From Bacillota bacterium (GTDB taxonomy: Bacteria > Bacillota > Clostridia > Peptostreptococcales > Anaerovoracaceae): 20,366 bases of DNA. The stretch covers positions 1 to 20,366 of the forward strand of contig JAEDDI010000032.1 of the NCBI GenBank assembly GCA_016293805.1. Direction: 5' to 3'. The notes beneath the pieces are model-generated. The model worked only from the letters and a program-made list of their open reading frames with translations, was not told the origin of the DNA and made no database searches. This document shows positions 14,370 through 20,366 of this stretch, one piece after another. Within the stretch, counting starts at the first letter, position 1. Every line of letters begins with the position of its first letter. A program made the position numbers and the translations under genes.

Positions 14370-15725
14370 CTAGAACACAAGTCCTGAGAAGAACAGAAGT
14401 GTGTCTATCAGGAATACCGGAACAAGGCAGCCCAGCGACCATGCCATATATCCGAAGAATGACGGCATTCTGATACCATTTTCCTCTGCAACCGACTTTA
14501 CCATGAAGTTCGGTGCATTTCCTATATATGTGTTTGCTCCCATGAATACCGCACCGCATGAAATTGCCAGAAGCATTCTTGCAGGGATTGCAACAGTACC
14601 GATAAGAGTTGTTGTCGCCTTAAGCGACAGCGCTGTCTCAAAGAATACAAGATATGTAGGTGTGTTATCAAGGAAGGAAGACAGCAGACCTGTCATCCAG
14701 AACATCTGCCAGTTCTCAGTGATTCCAAGCTCTGAGCCTCTTGCCGAAAGAATGAGAAGCGCAGGAATCATTGTTATAAATATTCCTATGAACAGCACTG
14801 CAACTTCTTCAATTGCTCCCCAGGAGAAATTGTTGTCGATTCTTGTCTGCTTCTTTGTTGTCCTGAATGAAAGAAATGCGGCAAGAAGTATGATTGCCAT
14901 CTCAACAATTGTTGCAAAGCTGCATTTTACTTCGCCTTCAATTGCAATTCCTCTGTTGAACACTTCCGCAAAATTACCCAGTGTTCCGCTTAATATTACT
15001 GCCCCGACAATACATGCAATAAAAATGAAGTTGTGGGCGCCTTCAATACGAATCGGATCTTTAGTGTCCGAAATCGGCGGCTGGCACCCTTCAGCAATAT
15101 CCTTCCTGTATGCACGCGTCTCAAATACAAGATAAAGTGCTATGAGAATTACGAGATTGATTGCGAATACCGGCGTAAGATGGAACGACCATGCAAACGG
15201 AACACCATGTGTGAATCCCATGAACAGCGGCGGGTCTCCCACAGGTGTAAGACATCCTCCGATATTCGAAACAAGAAAGATAAAGAATACTATAGAATGA
15301 ACCTTTCTCTTTCGCCAGCTGTTGGCCCTGATCATAGGACGTATCAGAAGCATCGAGGCTCCTGTTGTTCCGACCCAGCTTGCAATCAGCGCACCAATAA
15401 GCAGAATTCCCACATTAACCTTAGGGGTTCCCGCAAGACTGCCTTTGACGCATATGTTTCCTGATACACAGAACAGTCCGAACAGTAATACAATAAATGA
15501 TATGTAATCCCCAAGAATTATTTCACCAAGATGGGCAGCTGCCGTACCCGCACCGTACTTGATACCGAACGGAACAAGAAAAAGCAGTGACCATAATATA
15601 ACCGCATAACCTCTGTTCTTTTCCCACCATTCATTGTTGATCAGTGGACAGATTGCTATCGACAGAAGCATTCCTGCAAATGGAAGACAGAAAAACAGTG
15701 ATAGTGATTCGCCTAAATTTTCCAT
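14370..15725 (-). CDS. NhaD/ArsB-like sodium:proton antiporter or anion permease
   Basis: 451 residues from the ATG at 15725, with AGAGGAG upstream; twelve further in-frame upstream codons overlap the promoter. It has about eleven or twelve hydrophobic segments. Two conserved re-entrant-type motifs stand out: SNIGGCLTPVGDPPLFMGF (about residues 153-171) and ANTYIGNAPNFMVKSVAEE in the second half. These are typical of the ion transporter superfamily that holds NhaD Na+/H+ antiporters, arsenite permeases and citrate carriers. The family is often annotated as sodium:proton antiporter. No arsenic genes or citrate enzymes are nearby, so the ion is undetermined. It is a single gene with its own promoter region and terminator. 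Confidence 0.87.
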   Translation of the reverse strand: MENLGESLSLFFCLPFAGMLLSIAICPLINNEWWEKNRGYAVILWSLLFLVPFGIKYGAGTAAAHLGEIILGDYISFIVLLFGLFCVSGNICVKGSLAGTPKVNVGILLIGALIASWVGTTGASMLLIRPMIRANSWRKRKVHSIVFFIFLVSNIGGCLTPVGDPPLFMGFTHGVPFAWSFHLTPVFAINLVILIALYLVFETRAYRKDIAEGCQPPISDTKDPIRIEGAHNFIFIACIVGAVILSGTLGNFAEVFNRGIAIEGEVKCSFATIVEMAIILLAAFLSFRTTKKQTRIDNNFSWGAIEEVAVLFIGIFITMIPALLILSARGSELGITENWQMFWMTGLLSSFLDNTPTYLVFFETALSLKATTTLIGTVAIPARMLLAISCGAVFMGANTYIGNAPNFMVKSVAEENGIRMPSFFGYMAWSLGCLVPVFLIDTLLFFSGLVF

Positions 15726-15759
15726 ATTAACTACTCCTCTCTTTAATGAATTACTTATC

Positions 15760-15765
15760 ATTGTA
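15760..15765 (-). promoter_or_regulatory. Possible -10 element of the antiporter gene
   Basis: TACAAT on the minus strand about 35 bases before the ATG. The -35 region reads GCGACAAG and fits poorly, so the promoter is only tentative. The rest of the divergent region to 15908 shows no clear feature beyond two ATTTTCAT copies. Confidence 0.4.
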
Positions 15766-15908
15766 CCACAAACTCAGGAAATCTTGTCGCATTTTCATAT
15801 CTATTTTCATTTTAACAACATACATTTACCGTTCGCTTAAATCATCATGCCCGTTTCATCTGCCTCTGTCCATATTAATGCATCTGTTTTAAGCAAAAAA
15901 ATATTATT

Positions 15909-15937
15909 TGAAACTAATTGCAGATATAATATATCTA
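15909..15937 (+). promoter_or_regulatory. Candidate ECF-type autoregulated promoter of the sigma operon
   Basis: TGAAAC at 15909-15914, a 17-base spacer and TATCTA (followed by A) at 15932-15937. This resembles ECF promoters of the SigV type, which have TGAAAC and a CGTCTA-like -10. The implied transcript start falls close to the ribosome site, which weakens the call. A TATAAT at 15925-15930 lacks a matching -35. Confidence 0.45.
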
Positions 15938-15954
15938 ACAGGTGGAGGTAAAAG

Positions 15955-16422
15955 ATGAGAGATAACAAAAAAGACAGCGCTGTCAGAGAGCTGGTGAGCA
16001 ATAACTACACAAAGTATTACAAACTGGCTTATTCATACGTAAAAAACGATCAGGATGCAATGGACGTGTTGCAGGAATCAGTATACAAAGCTATACTCAA
16101 ATCTGCTCAGATAAGGGATTTACAATATGCAGACACATGGATTTGCAGAATAATAATCAATGAGGCAATGAATTACTTCAGAAAGAAAAACGATTATATC
16201 AGTCTTGATGAATGCATTACCTGCGCAGTATCGTCCGGTACTGGGGATATGGATCTTGACCGTGCTCTTAAATCTGTCAAAAAGAAAGACAGAGATATTA
16301 TACGCATGAAATACGAAGAAGGGTATACCATCAAGGAAATCGCAGAAAAAATCAACGAAAACGAAAACACTGTCAAAAGCAGGCTCTACAGAAGCCTTGC
16401 CAGGATTAAGGAGGTTTATTAA
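15955..16422 (+). CDS. ECF sigma factor, SigV-like
   Basis: 155 residues from the ATG at 15955, with GGTGGAGG upstream. Region 2 spans about 16-77 (NYTKYYKLAYSYVKNDQDA, then DVLQESVYKA and the DNA-melting segment TWICRIIINEAMNYFRKK). Region 4 spans about 99-155, with the helix-turn-helix GYTIKEIAEKINENENTVKS. The length and the absence of extra domains are typical of an ECF factor. Its stop overlaps the start of an RsiV-like anti-sigma gene as TAATG, so the pair is co-translated. In Bacillus subtilis and enterococci the related SigV is released when lysozyme binds RsiV and turns on envelope-modification genes. The same signal is plausible here but not shown. Confidence 0.92.
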   Translation: MRDNKKDSAVRELVSNNYTKYYKLAYSYVKNDQDAMDVLQESVYKAILKSAQIRDLQYADTWICRIIINEAMNYFRKKNDYISLDECITCAVSSGTGDMDLDRALKSVKKKDRDIIRMKYEEGYTIKEIAEKINENENTVKSRLYRSLARIKEVY

Positions 16423-17261
16423 TGAATAACCATGATAATAATTACGATAATATTACTGTTCCTGAAAACACCGAGAAACTTCTCATGGATTCAATGGACA
16501 TGGCAGTCCGCAGAAAAAAACAGATAAAACGAAGAAGAACTGTATCGTGCTTAGCCGCAGCGCTTGCAGTTGTGATAGCTGTTCCCAACCTTTCACCTAC
16601 CGCCGCACGGGCAATGGAGTCTGTTCCTGTTCTGGGAAATCTGTTCAGCATACTTACAGTAAGGGACTATCAGGATGAAAGCGACAGGTACAATGCAGAT
16701 GTCAAGATACCTTACATCAGCGCGTCCGACGAGATTTCGCAGGAGGAAGCTGACAAAATCAACGCCGAAATCGAAGCAACATGCACCCGCCTTATAGACG
16801 AATACGAGACAAACAAGAAGGAACTTGCAGGAGAAGGCTACGAAGACCTTGTCATCAAGAGCGAAATAGCATCTGACTCAAAGGATTTCTTCACTCTCAA
16901 ACTGATTCTTTACACAGGAGCAGGAAGCGGATATCAGCAGGATGACTACTACACAATAGACAAGAAGACAGGAAAGCAGGTATTACTTGGAGATATTCTC
17001 TCAGGGAACTACATCGATACAATAAACAGCGAGATAATAAGGCAGATGAAAGAACAGATGAAATCTGACAGCAGCGCTGTATACTTTATCGGACCTGATA
17101 TGGACGGATTTGTTTCAATCTCATCTGATCAGGATTTCTACTTCGACAAAGACGGCAATCTCGTAATATGCTTTGACGAATACGAAGTTGCTCCGGGTTC
17201 AATGGGATGTGTCTCCTTCACAATAGACAGGAATATGCTTGATATGAACATCAGAAAGTAA
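16422..17261 (+). CDS. RsiV-like membrane anti-sigma factor
   Basis: 279 residues; the ATG overlaps the sigma factor stop and is preceded by AAGGAGG. Residues 1-39 are cytoplasmic and end in the basic RRKKQIKRRR. One membrane segment spans about 41-57. Immediately after it comes PTAARA at 59-64, an A-x-A signal-peptidase-type site. The rest is extracytoplasmic. The C-terminal part (YFIGPDMDGF, then DQDFYFDKDGNLVICFDEYE and VAPGSMGCVSFTI) is the DUF3298 fold found in RsiV, the lysozyme-binding anti-sigma factor. In RsiV, lysozyme binding exposes the A-x-A site to signal peptidase, followed by intramembrane cleavage. The same architecture here supports that mechanism, though the ligand could differ. 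A terminator follows 14 bases after the stop. Confidence 0.9.
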   Translation: MNNHDNNYDNITVPENTEKLLMDSMDMAVRRKKQIKRRRTVSCLAAALAVVIAVPNLSPTAARAMESVPVLGNLFSILTVRDYQDESDRYNADVKIPYISASDEISQEEADKINAEIEATCTRLIDEYETNKKELAGEGYEDLVIKSEIASDSKDFFTLKLILYTGAGSGYQQDDYYTIDKKTGKQVLLGDILSGNYIDTINSEIIRQMKEQMKSDSSAVYFIGPDMDGFVSISSDQDFYFDKDGNLVICFDEYEVAPGSMGCVSFTIDRNMLDMNIRK

Positions 17262-17274
17262 CATAATATCATGA

Positions 17275-17305
17275 GAAACAGGCAGCCGTAACGGCCGCCT
17301 GTTTC
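17275..17305. terminator. Bidirectional terminator between anti-sigma and thioesterase genes
   Basis: GAAACAGGC and GCCTGTTTC form a nine-base stem. After an A/C mismatch it continues as GCCG/CGGC around loop TAA. It lies between the converging stops at 17261 and 17326. Confidence 0.8.
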
Positions 17306-17325
17306 AGTCTACAGCAAAATATATA

Positions 17326-17748
17326 CTAATGTACATCAAGAGCTCTTTCCCGCAGTTCAAGTTCATACGGATCGTCTGTTTCATCCAGAACAATGCCGTG
17401 AACCCTCTTTTTCCTGGTATCCGGTTCTACACACACGAATGTGATGAACCCTTCAACATTCTGTACACCTTCTATCTCGCATACAGCCTTGACATGAACC
17501 ATCAGACTTGTAGTTCCGGTCTTGACGATACGTCCCATAATTGTTACTATATCTCCCTTTTGGACCGGCCTTCTGAATGTAAACCCATGGATATTAACAC
17601 AAAGCACATCCTGCGGTCTGCCATGCTCTGCAGAAGCTGTGATGAAGCCGGCTTCAACCAGCCATTCCGCCGCTCTGCCTGCAAACAGCGTTCCATGATG
17701 ATTGAGATCTTCTGATTTAACAAGATGTGATATTCTATATTCTTTCAT
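17326..17748 (-). CDS. Hotdog-fold acyl-CoA thioesterase family protein
   Basis: 140 residues from the ATG at 17748, with a GGGGGGTG site upstream. It is a single hotdog domain of the YciA/BACH acyl-CoA hydrolase type. The start of the long central helix is LNHHGTLFAGRAAEWLVEAG (residues 15-34), in the position of the family's N-x-x-G-x-x-F-G-G motif. FTFRRPVQKGDIVTIMGRIV and VEGFITFVCVE form the later strands. Such enzymes hydrolyse acyl-CoA esters to free acid and CoA, usually as oligomers. The acyl chain preferred cannot be told. The usual second glycine after F is replaced by A-G, and an acidic residue (Glu28 or Glu32) may serve in catalysis. It lies downstream of argF but behind a terminator. 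Confidence 0.85.
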   Translation of the reverse strand: MKEYRISHLVKSEDLNHHGTLFAGRAAEWLVEAGFITASAEHGRPQDVLCVNIHGFTFRRPVQKGDIVTIMGRIVKTGTTSLMVHVKAVCEIEGVQNVEGFITFVCVEPDTRKKRVHGIVLDETDDPYELELRERALDVH

Positions 17749-17771
17749 AATGCACCCCCCTAAAATGCAAA

Positions 17772-17809
17772 CAAACCCGATTGATGCGATTTTATATCAA
17801 TCAGGTTTG
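17772..17809 (-). terminator. Terminator after the ornithine carbamoyltransferase gene
   Basis: On the minus strand CAAACCTGATTGAT and ATCAATCGGGTTTG pair over 14 bases with one G-U, with a ten-base loop, followed by TTTGCATTTTA. It lies between the stop at 17846 and the thioesterase start at 17748. Confidence 0.72.
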
Positions 17810-17845
17810 AAAAACAACAGTATCTGACAATATACACTGTATACA

Positions 17846-18838
17846 TTATCTGCCCAGTGTGGCAACTATGACCGCCTTGATGGAATGCATTCTGTTTTCA
17901 GCCTCATCAAATACCTTTGAATGCTCCGAACGGAAGACTTCATCTTCAACTTCTCTGATATCATATCCCATTTCAATCTGCTCTTTTGCCATCTTTGTCT
18001 CAAAATCGTGGAATGAAGGGAGACAGTGAAGAAAGATCACATCATCATTTTCGGTCGATTTCATCATTTCCTCTGTAATCCTGTAAGGTGTCAGAAGTTT
18101 TACTCTTTCGGGTATCTGCGCTTCTTCGCCCATTGAAGCCCATATATCAGTATATATTACATCTGCACCTTTAAGGCATGAAGAATCTGAAGTCACTTCA
18201 ATCTCAGCTCCGGTTTCGGCAGCGGTCTTTGCTACTTTTTCCATTACATCCCTGTCAACCTGACTGCACAGTTCCTCCGGTCCATATGCGGCAAATCTCA
18301 TTCCCATCTTTGCGCAGCCGTACATCCATGCATATGACATATTGTTTCTCACATCCCCGACAAACACAACTTTAACATCAGAAAGCGGCTTTCTGATGTG
18401 TTCCTCTATCGTCATCATATCAGCAAGAATCTGTGTCGGATGGTCATCATCTGTAAGGGCATTCCATACAGGTACGCCCGAAAACTCCGCAAGATCCTCG
18501 ACAGTTTTCTGTGAATACCCTCTGAATACTATTCCGTCATAAAGCCTTCCGAGCACTTTTGCCGAGTCCTCTATGGATTCTTTCTTGCCCACCTGTGAAT
18601 TGTCAAGATAAATCGCGTGTCCGCCTTCATCGAGCATAGCTATTTCAAAGCTGCTTCTCGTTCTTGTGGATGTCTTTTCAAATATCATGCATACATTCCT
18701 GCCTGCAAGACTTGTTCCTGCTGTGCCGGATTTTTTCTTTGCCTTAAGTTCATGTCCAAGGTCAAGCAGATACCTTATCTCCTCTGAGCTGAAATCCATC
18801 AGTGTAAGAAAACTTCTTCCCTTTAAATTTACACTCAT
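17846..18838 (-). CDS. argF: Ornithine carbamoyltransferase
   Basis: 330 residues from the ATG at 18838, which overlaps the stop of the upstream gene as ATGA and has AAGGAAAAG upstream. A 16-codon longer reading lies within the previous gene. The enzyme condenses carbamoyl phosphate with ornithine to citrulline, or works in reverse in the arginine deiminase pathway. Signatures are complete: carbamoyl-phosphate loop STRTR (57-61), HPTQ (133-136), ornithine loop DIWASMGEE (231-239) and HCLP (271-274). Sequence alone does not separate biosynthetic ArgF from catabolic ArcB. No arcA, arcC or other arginine gene lies in the window, so the symbol is a best guess. It is unusual that its operon partner is an RNA methyltransferase. 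Confidence 0.93.
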   Translation of the reverse strand: MSVNLKGRSFLTLMDFSSEEIRYLLDLGHELKAKKKSGTAGTSLAGRNVCMIFEKTSTRTRSSFEIAMLDEGGHAIYLDNSQVGKKESIEDSAKVLGRLYDGIVFRGYSQKTVEDLAEFSGVPVWNALTDDDHPTQILADMMTIEEHIRKPLSDVKVVFVGDVRNNMSYAWMYGCAKMGMRFAAYGPEELCSQVDRDVMEKVAKTAAETGAEIEVTSDSSCLKGADVIYTDIWASMGEEAQIPERVKLLTPYRITEEMMKSTENDDVIFLHCLPSFHDFETKMAKEQIEMGYDIREVEDEVFRSEHSKVFDEAENRMHSIKAVIVATLGR

Positions 18839-19980
18839 ATTTCTTTTCCTTCTTTCTTTTTTATTCCATGGAACTGGTAATAGCATACTTCAAGCCTGCC
18901 GTTATACAGCTTGCGCCTTCTGTCAGCTTTTCTGCCCATGGCTTTCTTTTCTATGTTCTTATCCGTGGTAATGACAAACAGCGACCAGTCAGAATGCTTC
19001 GCGAAGAAATCTCTGTACTTGTCATATATCGCCTCTATCTGTCCTCTGTCACCTATACGTTCACCATAAGGAGGATTAGATACTATAATTCCGCGCTCTT
19101 CAGAAGATTCAAATGATGCGATATCTCTGACACTGAATTCAATGCAGTCATCGACGCCGGCTTCTGCAGCATTTTCCATTGCTGCTCTGACAGCCCGCCT
19201 GTCAATATCCGATGCCATAATCCTGATGTCCGCATCATAGTCTATTGCAGCAAAAGCGTTTCTCCGTTCTTCCTTCCAGACTGCCTTCTCTATGAAATCC
19301 CACTCTTCTGATGCAAATTTCCTGTTAAGTCCCGGCGCTATATTTCTCCCAATCATGGCAGCCTCAATCGGAATTGTTCCCGACCCGCAGCACGGATCAG
19401 CAAGAAGCCTTCCCTCCTTCCAGAAACTCAGTTTCACCATCGCCGCCGCAAGAGTTTCCTTAATAGGTGCCGTCACATCAGAAGTTCTGTATCCTCTCTT
19501 GTGCAGACCTGTACCCGATGTGTCAATCGTCAGTGTGACATTGTCCTTGAGGTTTGTCACCTTTACCGTATATTCCGCGCCGGTCTCTTCGAATATATCC
19601 ACACAGTAAAACTCGGACAGTCTTTCTACAATCGCCTTCTTTACTATACTCTGACATGCAGGAACGCTGTGAAGCTTTGATTTTACCGAAGTGCCTGTTA
19701 CAGTGAACTTCCCGTCTACTGGAATGAAATCCTCCCATGGAATTGCCTTTGTCTGCTGAAACAGCTCCTCAAACTCGAGTGCTCTGAATTCCCCCATCTT
19801 CAGGAGAACCCTGTCTGCACACCTAAGCCACAGGTTGGAGCGCACAATCGCCCTCTCATCCCCAAGATAAGTTATCTTTGCATCTTCAGATTTTAATATC
19901 TGGTAGCCAAGACTCTCTATTTCGCGTTTTACAACAGCCTCAAGTCCAAATGTGGCTGTAGCTATCAGTTCAAGTTTCAT
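18835..19980 (-). CDS. THUMP-domain class I SAM RNA methyltransferase (RlmL/YpsC-like)
   Basis: 381 residues from the ATG at 19980, with AAAGGAC upstream. It begins with a small alpha-beta region containing TFGLEAVVKREIESLGY. A THUMP RNA-binding domain follows at about 45-155. The Rossmann methyltransferase domain then carries the SAM loop DPCCGSGT (195-202), the acidic ASDID (256-260) and catalytic NPPY (302-305). This is the layout of guanine-N2 methyltransferases such as the RlmL N-terminal half and Bacillus YpsC. It lacks the second methyltransferase domain of full-length E. coli RlmL/K. The target guanine, in 23S rRNA or tRNA, is not certain. It follows the mreB terminator by 16 bases and is coupled by a four-base overlap to the ornithine carbamoyltransferase gene. 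Confidence 0.9.
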   Translation of the reverse strand: MKLELIATATFGLEAVVKREIESLGYQILKSEDAKITYLGDERAIVRSNLWLRCADRVLLKMGEFRALEFEELFQQTKAIPWEDFIPVDGKFTVTGTSVKSKLHSVPACQSIVKKAIVERLSEFYCVDIFEETGAEYTVKVTNLKDNVTLTIDTSGTGLHKRGYRTSDVTAPIKETLAAAMVKLSFWKEGRLLADPCCGSGTIPIEAAMIGRNIAPGLNRKFASEEWDFIEKAVWKEERRNAFAAIDYDADIRIMASDIDRRAVRAAMENAAEAGVDDCIEFSVRDIASFESSEERGIIVSNPPYGERIGDRGQIEAIYDKYRDFFAKHSDWSLFVITTDKNIEKKAMGRKADRRRKLYNGRLEVCYYQFHGIKKKEGKEI

Positions 19981-19996
19981 ATTGGTCCTTTATCTT

Positions 19997-20017
19997 AAAA
20001 AGCCCTCCTCGGAGGGC
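19997..20017 (-). terminator. Rho-independent terminator after mreB
   Basis: On the minus strand GCCCTCC, loop GA, GGAGGGC, then TTTTTAAG. A strong seven-base GC stem with a T run, eight bases after the mreB stop. Confidence 0.85.
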
Positions 20018-20024
20018 CTAAATT

Positions 20025-20366
20025 CTATATATATGTTTTTCTCTTGTTAAGTGATGTGTTCTCAAGCGCATCCATATTGTTCAGAGCTTCGCCTGTTCCC
20101 TTTGCAACACATTCCTTAGGATTGTCCGCAATTCTTACCTCAATACCTACAGAATCCCTGATTCTCTGGTCTATTCCTGTAAGAAGCGCCCCTCCGCCTG
20201 TAATTGTTATTCCGTTTGTGGAAATATCTGCAGCAAGTTCAGGAGGAGTCTGCTCAAGAGCCTGCCGTACAGCCTGGACAATGGCGTCCACCTGCTCAGC
20301 GATCGCCTTGCGAACCTCTTCGGAGGTAATGATGATGGTCTGTGGGATACCCGTGACAAGATCTCG
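20025..20366 (-). CDS. mreB: Rod-shape protein MreB/Mbl, C-terminal end (cut by window edge)
   Basis: The last 114 codons of an actin-like protein; the frame is open to the right edge and the true start is outside the window. RDLVTGIPQTIIITSEEVR is the typical MreB segment. ITITGGGALLTGIDQRI is the conserved actin-fold phosphate/adenosine motif near the C-terminus. The end NPKECVAKGTGEALNNMD is also typical. MreB forms membrane-bound filaments that organise cell-wall synthesis in rod cells. Paralogues Mbl and MreBH cannot be excluded from this fragment. The outermost 80 or so bases appear richer in GC than the rest, without loss of the frame. A strong terminator follows. Confidence 0.9.
   Translation of the reverse strand, partial: RDLVTGIPQTIIITSEEVRKAIAEQVDAIVQAVRQALEQTPPELAADISTNGITITGGGALLTGIDQRIRDSVGIEVRIADNPKECVAKGTGEALNNMDALENTSLNKRKTYI

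Noticed and set aside
20280..20366. Apparent rise in GC content at the right edge in mreB
   Set aside because: The reading frame and MreB sequence continue without a break, so a junction or foreign insert is not supported.
1..20366. CRISPR array, insertion sequence, phage or attachment site
   Set aside because: No repeat-spacer pattern, transposase, integrase or flanking direct repeats were seen on either strand.

Overview
The window looks like a chromosomal segment of a low-to-moderate GC member of the Bacillota, most likely class Clostridia. The reasons are an isoleucine-specific T-box leader, a YtrA-type GntR regulator with its own ABC transporter, a SigV/RsiV-like ECF sigma and anti-sigma pair, strong purine-rich ribosome binding sites, and a chromosomally encoded tRNA CCA end. 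No phage, transposon, integrase or CRISPR array was seen. Most genes are housekeeping or transport genes in short operons separated by recognisable terminators.

Layout from left to right. Positions 1-2509 (minus) hold a two-gene unit: a zinc-ribbon protein with one C-terminal membrane anchor, then the N-terminal part of a UPF0182-family membrane protein that runs off the left edge. Position 2685-2761 (minus) is tRNA-Pro(CGG) with its terminator. Divergent from it, 2808-6126 (plus) is a tightly overlapping GntR regulator, ABC ATPase and large permease operon, with a perfect 23-bp inverted repeat inside its promoter. A bidirectional terminator at 6135-6162 separates it from the minus-strand genes rlmN (6166-7179) and ileS (7229-10342). 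The ileS gene is preceded by an Ile T-box riboswitch (about 10381-10596) and encodes the unusual GIHH-signature type of isoleucyl-tRNA synthetase.

Further right on the minus strand are an EamA/DMT transporter with a TTG start (10628-11551) and, upstream of it, a small transcription unit made of a good promoter, three repeated CCGTT elements, a 27-codon ORF and a terminator. Next come two half-size chromate transporter genes (12023-13125), ddl (13167-14222) and a NhaD/ArsB-like antiporter (14370-15725). The plus-strand pair at 15955-17261 is an ECF sigma factor and its RsiV-like anti-sigma factor. Facing it on the minus strand are a hotdog thioesterase (17326-17748), an ornithine carbamoyltransferase (17846-18838) translationally coupled to an RlmL-like RNA methyltransferase (18835-19980), and the C-terminal end of MreB (20025-20366).

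Taken together, several units concern envelope biology: MreB, Ddl, the lysozyme-type sigma/anti-sigma pair and the YtrA-type ABC system. Others concern translation: ileS, rlmN, the RlmL-like gene and tRNA-Pro. The points most worth a second look are the GIHH IleRS, the self-contained operator and promoter of the GntR operon, and the small ORF unit before the DMT transporter. I found no clear evidence of a wholly new multi-gene system.
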